Assembly: GCA_009469585.1 (NCBI GenBank)
Contig: SSXW01000012.1
Location: forward strand, 42,459 to 106,458
Reading direction: 5' to 3'
DNA length: 64,000 nt
DNA from: Dechloromonas sp. Dech2017
GTDB lineage: Bacteria; Pseudomonadota; Gammaproteobacteria; Burkholderiales; Rhodocyclaceae
Shown here in pieces: positions 63,377 through 64,000 of this stretch (the first letter of the stretch is position 1; the number at the start of each line of letters is the position of its first letter). The notes beneath the pieces are model-generated. The model did no database searches. It was not told where the DNA came from and was given only the letters and a program-made list of their open reading frames with translations. The translations under genes were made by a program, and so were the position numbers.

Positions 63377-63407
63377 GTTTGCTCCGCGGGGCAAACGGTT
63401 CTATTAT
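63377..63407 (+). promoter_or_regulatory. Candidate promoter with overlapping palindrome before the cytochrome gene
   Basis: TTGCTC (63379-63384), 17 bp, TATTAT (63402-63407). The palindrome GTTTGCTCC / GGGGCAAAC (63377-63396, one wobble) covers the -35 box, so it may be a repressor or activator site. The rest of the 154-bp gap before the gene shows nothing else. Confidence 0.45.
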
Positions 63408-63451
63408 CCGAAACTGCTGTATCTACCTACTCATAACAACGGAGCGTGAGA

Positions 63452-63757
63452 ATGAAAGCTGTTTATATTGCCATGGTGGCGGCCGGTATCGTGATGACTG
63501 GCCAGGTTCAGGCTGACGAAGCACTGGCCAAGGCCAAGAACTGTATGGCCTGCCACGCCATCGACAAGAAACTGGTTGGCCCGGCCTACAAGGAAGTTGC
63601 TGCCAAGTACAAGGGCGATGCCAAGGCCGCCGAGATGCTGGCTGCTAAGGTCAAGAGTGGCGGCAAGGGTACCTGGGGCCAGATTCCCATGCCCCCCAAC
63701 AACGTCACCGACGACGAAGCCAAGAAACTGGTTGCCTGGGTTCTCGGCCTGAAATAA
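63452..63757 (+). CDS. Small periplasmic cytochrome c (c551/c8 type)
   Basis: 101 residues from ATG 63452 (GGAGCG upstream). Signal peptide 1-21 (ending QVQA). One haem site CMACH (about 31-35), preceded by AKAKN, and axial Met in QIPMPPNN (about 79). The length and [13 protein letters not shown] segment match cytochrome c551/c552, soluble electron carriers between the bc1 complex and terminal reductases or oxidases. Confidence 0.95.
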   Translation: MKAVYIAMVAAGIVMTGQVQADEALAKAKNCMACHAIDKKLVGPAYKEVAAKYKGDAKAAEMLAAKVKSGGKGTWGQIPMPPNNVTDDEAKKLVAWVLGLK

Positions 63758-63783
63758 TCCGGGTTCGTCCCGATCTGCGAAAA

Positions 63784-63801
63784 AGGCGGCCTCGGCCGCC
63801 T
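63784..63801 (+). terminator. Hairpin after the cytochrome gene, missing its T-run
   Basis: AGGCGGCC / GGCCGCCT with a TC loop, preceded by AAAA. The T-run expected on the right is absent; the sequence there changes to the IS-like region. Confidence 0.6.
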
Positions 63802-64000
63802 CAGACTGCTGACAAAGCCCTCGAGCGATTGGGGGCTTTGTTTTTTATAATGGTGGCATGCTCAAGCCTGCCGACCCTGGCCAGACGGAACTGGAGATGG
63901 TGACGCTGGAGCAATTGGTTCCGAAAGACCACTTGCTCCGACTGCTCGACCAGCACATCCGGTTTGATTTCATCCGCGAAGCGACGCAACACCTGTACTG
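63802..64000 (+). mobile_element. Left end of an IS1182-like insertion sequence (partial)
   Basis: The 5' end of a transposase gene defines it. The exact boundary is unknown, between 63802 and 63813. It starts with a hairpin CAAAGCCC / GGGCTTTG followed by T6 (63813-63846), a likely terminator that blocks outside transcription. A perfect TATAAT (63846-63851) follows, 7 bp before the ATG. The other end lies beyond the window. Confidence 0.65.
63858..64000 (+). CDS. IS1182-family transposase, N-terminal part
   Basis: The first 47 residues are MLKPADPGQTELEMVTLEQL then VPKDHLLRLLDQHIRFDFI and EATQHLY. This is the typical start of IS1182-family transposases (VTLEQLVPKDHLLR), before the DDE domain. 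The gene is cut by the window edge. The TATAAT close to the ATG suggests a leaderless or very short leader; the second ATG (63897) is an alternative start. Confidence 0.8.
   Translation, partial: MLKPADPGQTELEMVTLEQLVPKDHLLRLLDQHIRFDFIREATQHLY

Overview
The window is high-GC, gene-dense DNA from a respiratory betaproteobacterium, most likely a Rhodocyclales member (Dechloromonas/Azonexus-like). This is inferred from GC content, the lipA-lipB-ybeD-dat-dacC gene order, PhaM, HAAT transport clusters with acyl-CoA ligases, indolepyruvate:ferredoxin oxidoreductase and many sensor kinases. I see no rRNA, tRNA, CRISPR array or prophage. Coding density is about 93 percent, and no gene-free stretch exceeds 300 bases.

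Layout. 1-4269 (minus): Mrp-type cation/proton antiporter genes in the order E-F-G-A'-B-C-D-D', the last cut by the window edge. 4441-11223: an OmpR/histidine-kinase pair, a secreted M48 peptidase with TPRs, and a large Cache-PAS-PAS hybrid kinase. 11281-22280: a Crp/Fnr regulator facing an uptake-and-activation island (acyl-CoA ligase, complete HAAT ABC transporter, PaaK-like ligase, CaiB-like CoA-transferase). 22339-25781: SPFH/NfeD pair, AEC carrier, PhaM. 25870-29348: NarL regulator convergent with a sensor kinase, and a membrane methyltransferase. 29358-39398: fused IorA/IorB, a GNAT-PilZ fusion, and a second HAAT transporter (livKHMGF). 39493-46110: ferredoxin reductase, epimerase, HemJ, RNA methyltransferase, CoA hydrolase/transferase, small envelope proteins. 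46202-51033 (minus): lipoate genes, D-amino-acid transaminase, DD-carboxypeptidase, NhaR. 51137-57861: htpX and a tolC-MFP-RND-PII-like heavy-metal efflux operon. 57981-63757: GAF protein, lgt operon, ilvD, LysE exporter, small cytochrome c. The right edge holds the start of an IS1182-like element.

The most unusual signal is a dispersed motif of about 30 bp with about 14 copies, roughly one per 4.6 kb. It has an A/T tract, GGCC, a T6 tract, then the core CCGGTCGACCGC(A/G)G. Copies lie on both strands, in convergent 3' gaps, before genes, and inside coding sequence, where they are read in frame. Read on the other strand it is GCGGT followed by two A-tracts about one helical turn apart, the layout of the Haemophilus DNA-uptake sequence. 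I propose it is an uptake-signal-like or genome-organisation motif. This is a hypothesis and needs a genome-wide count.
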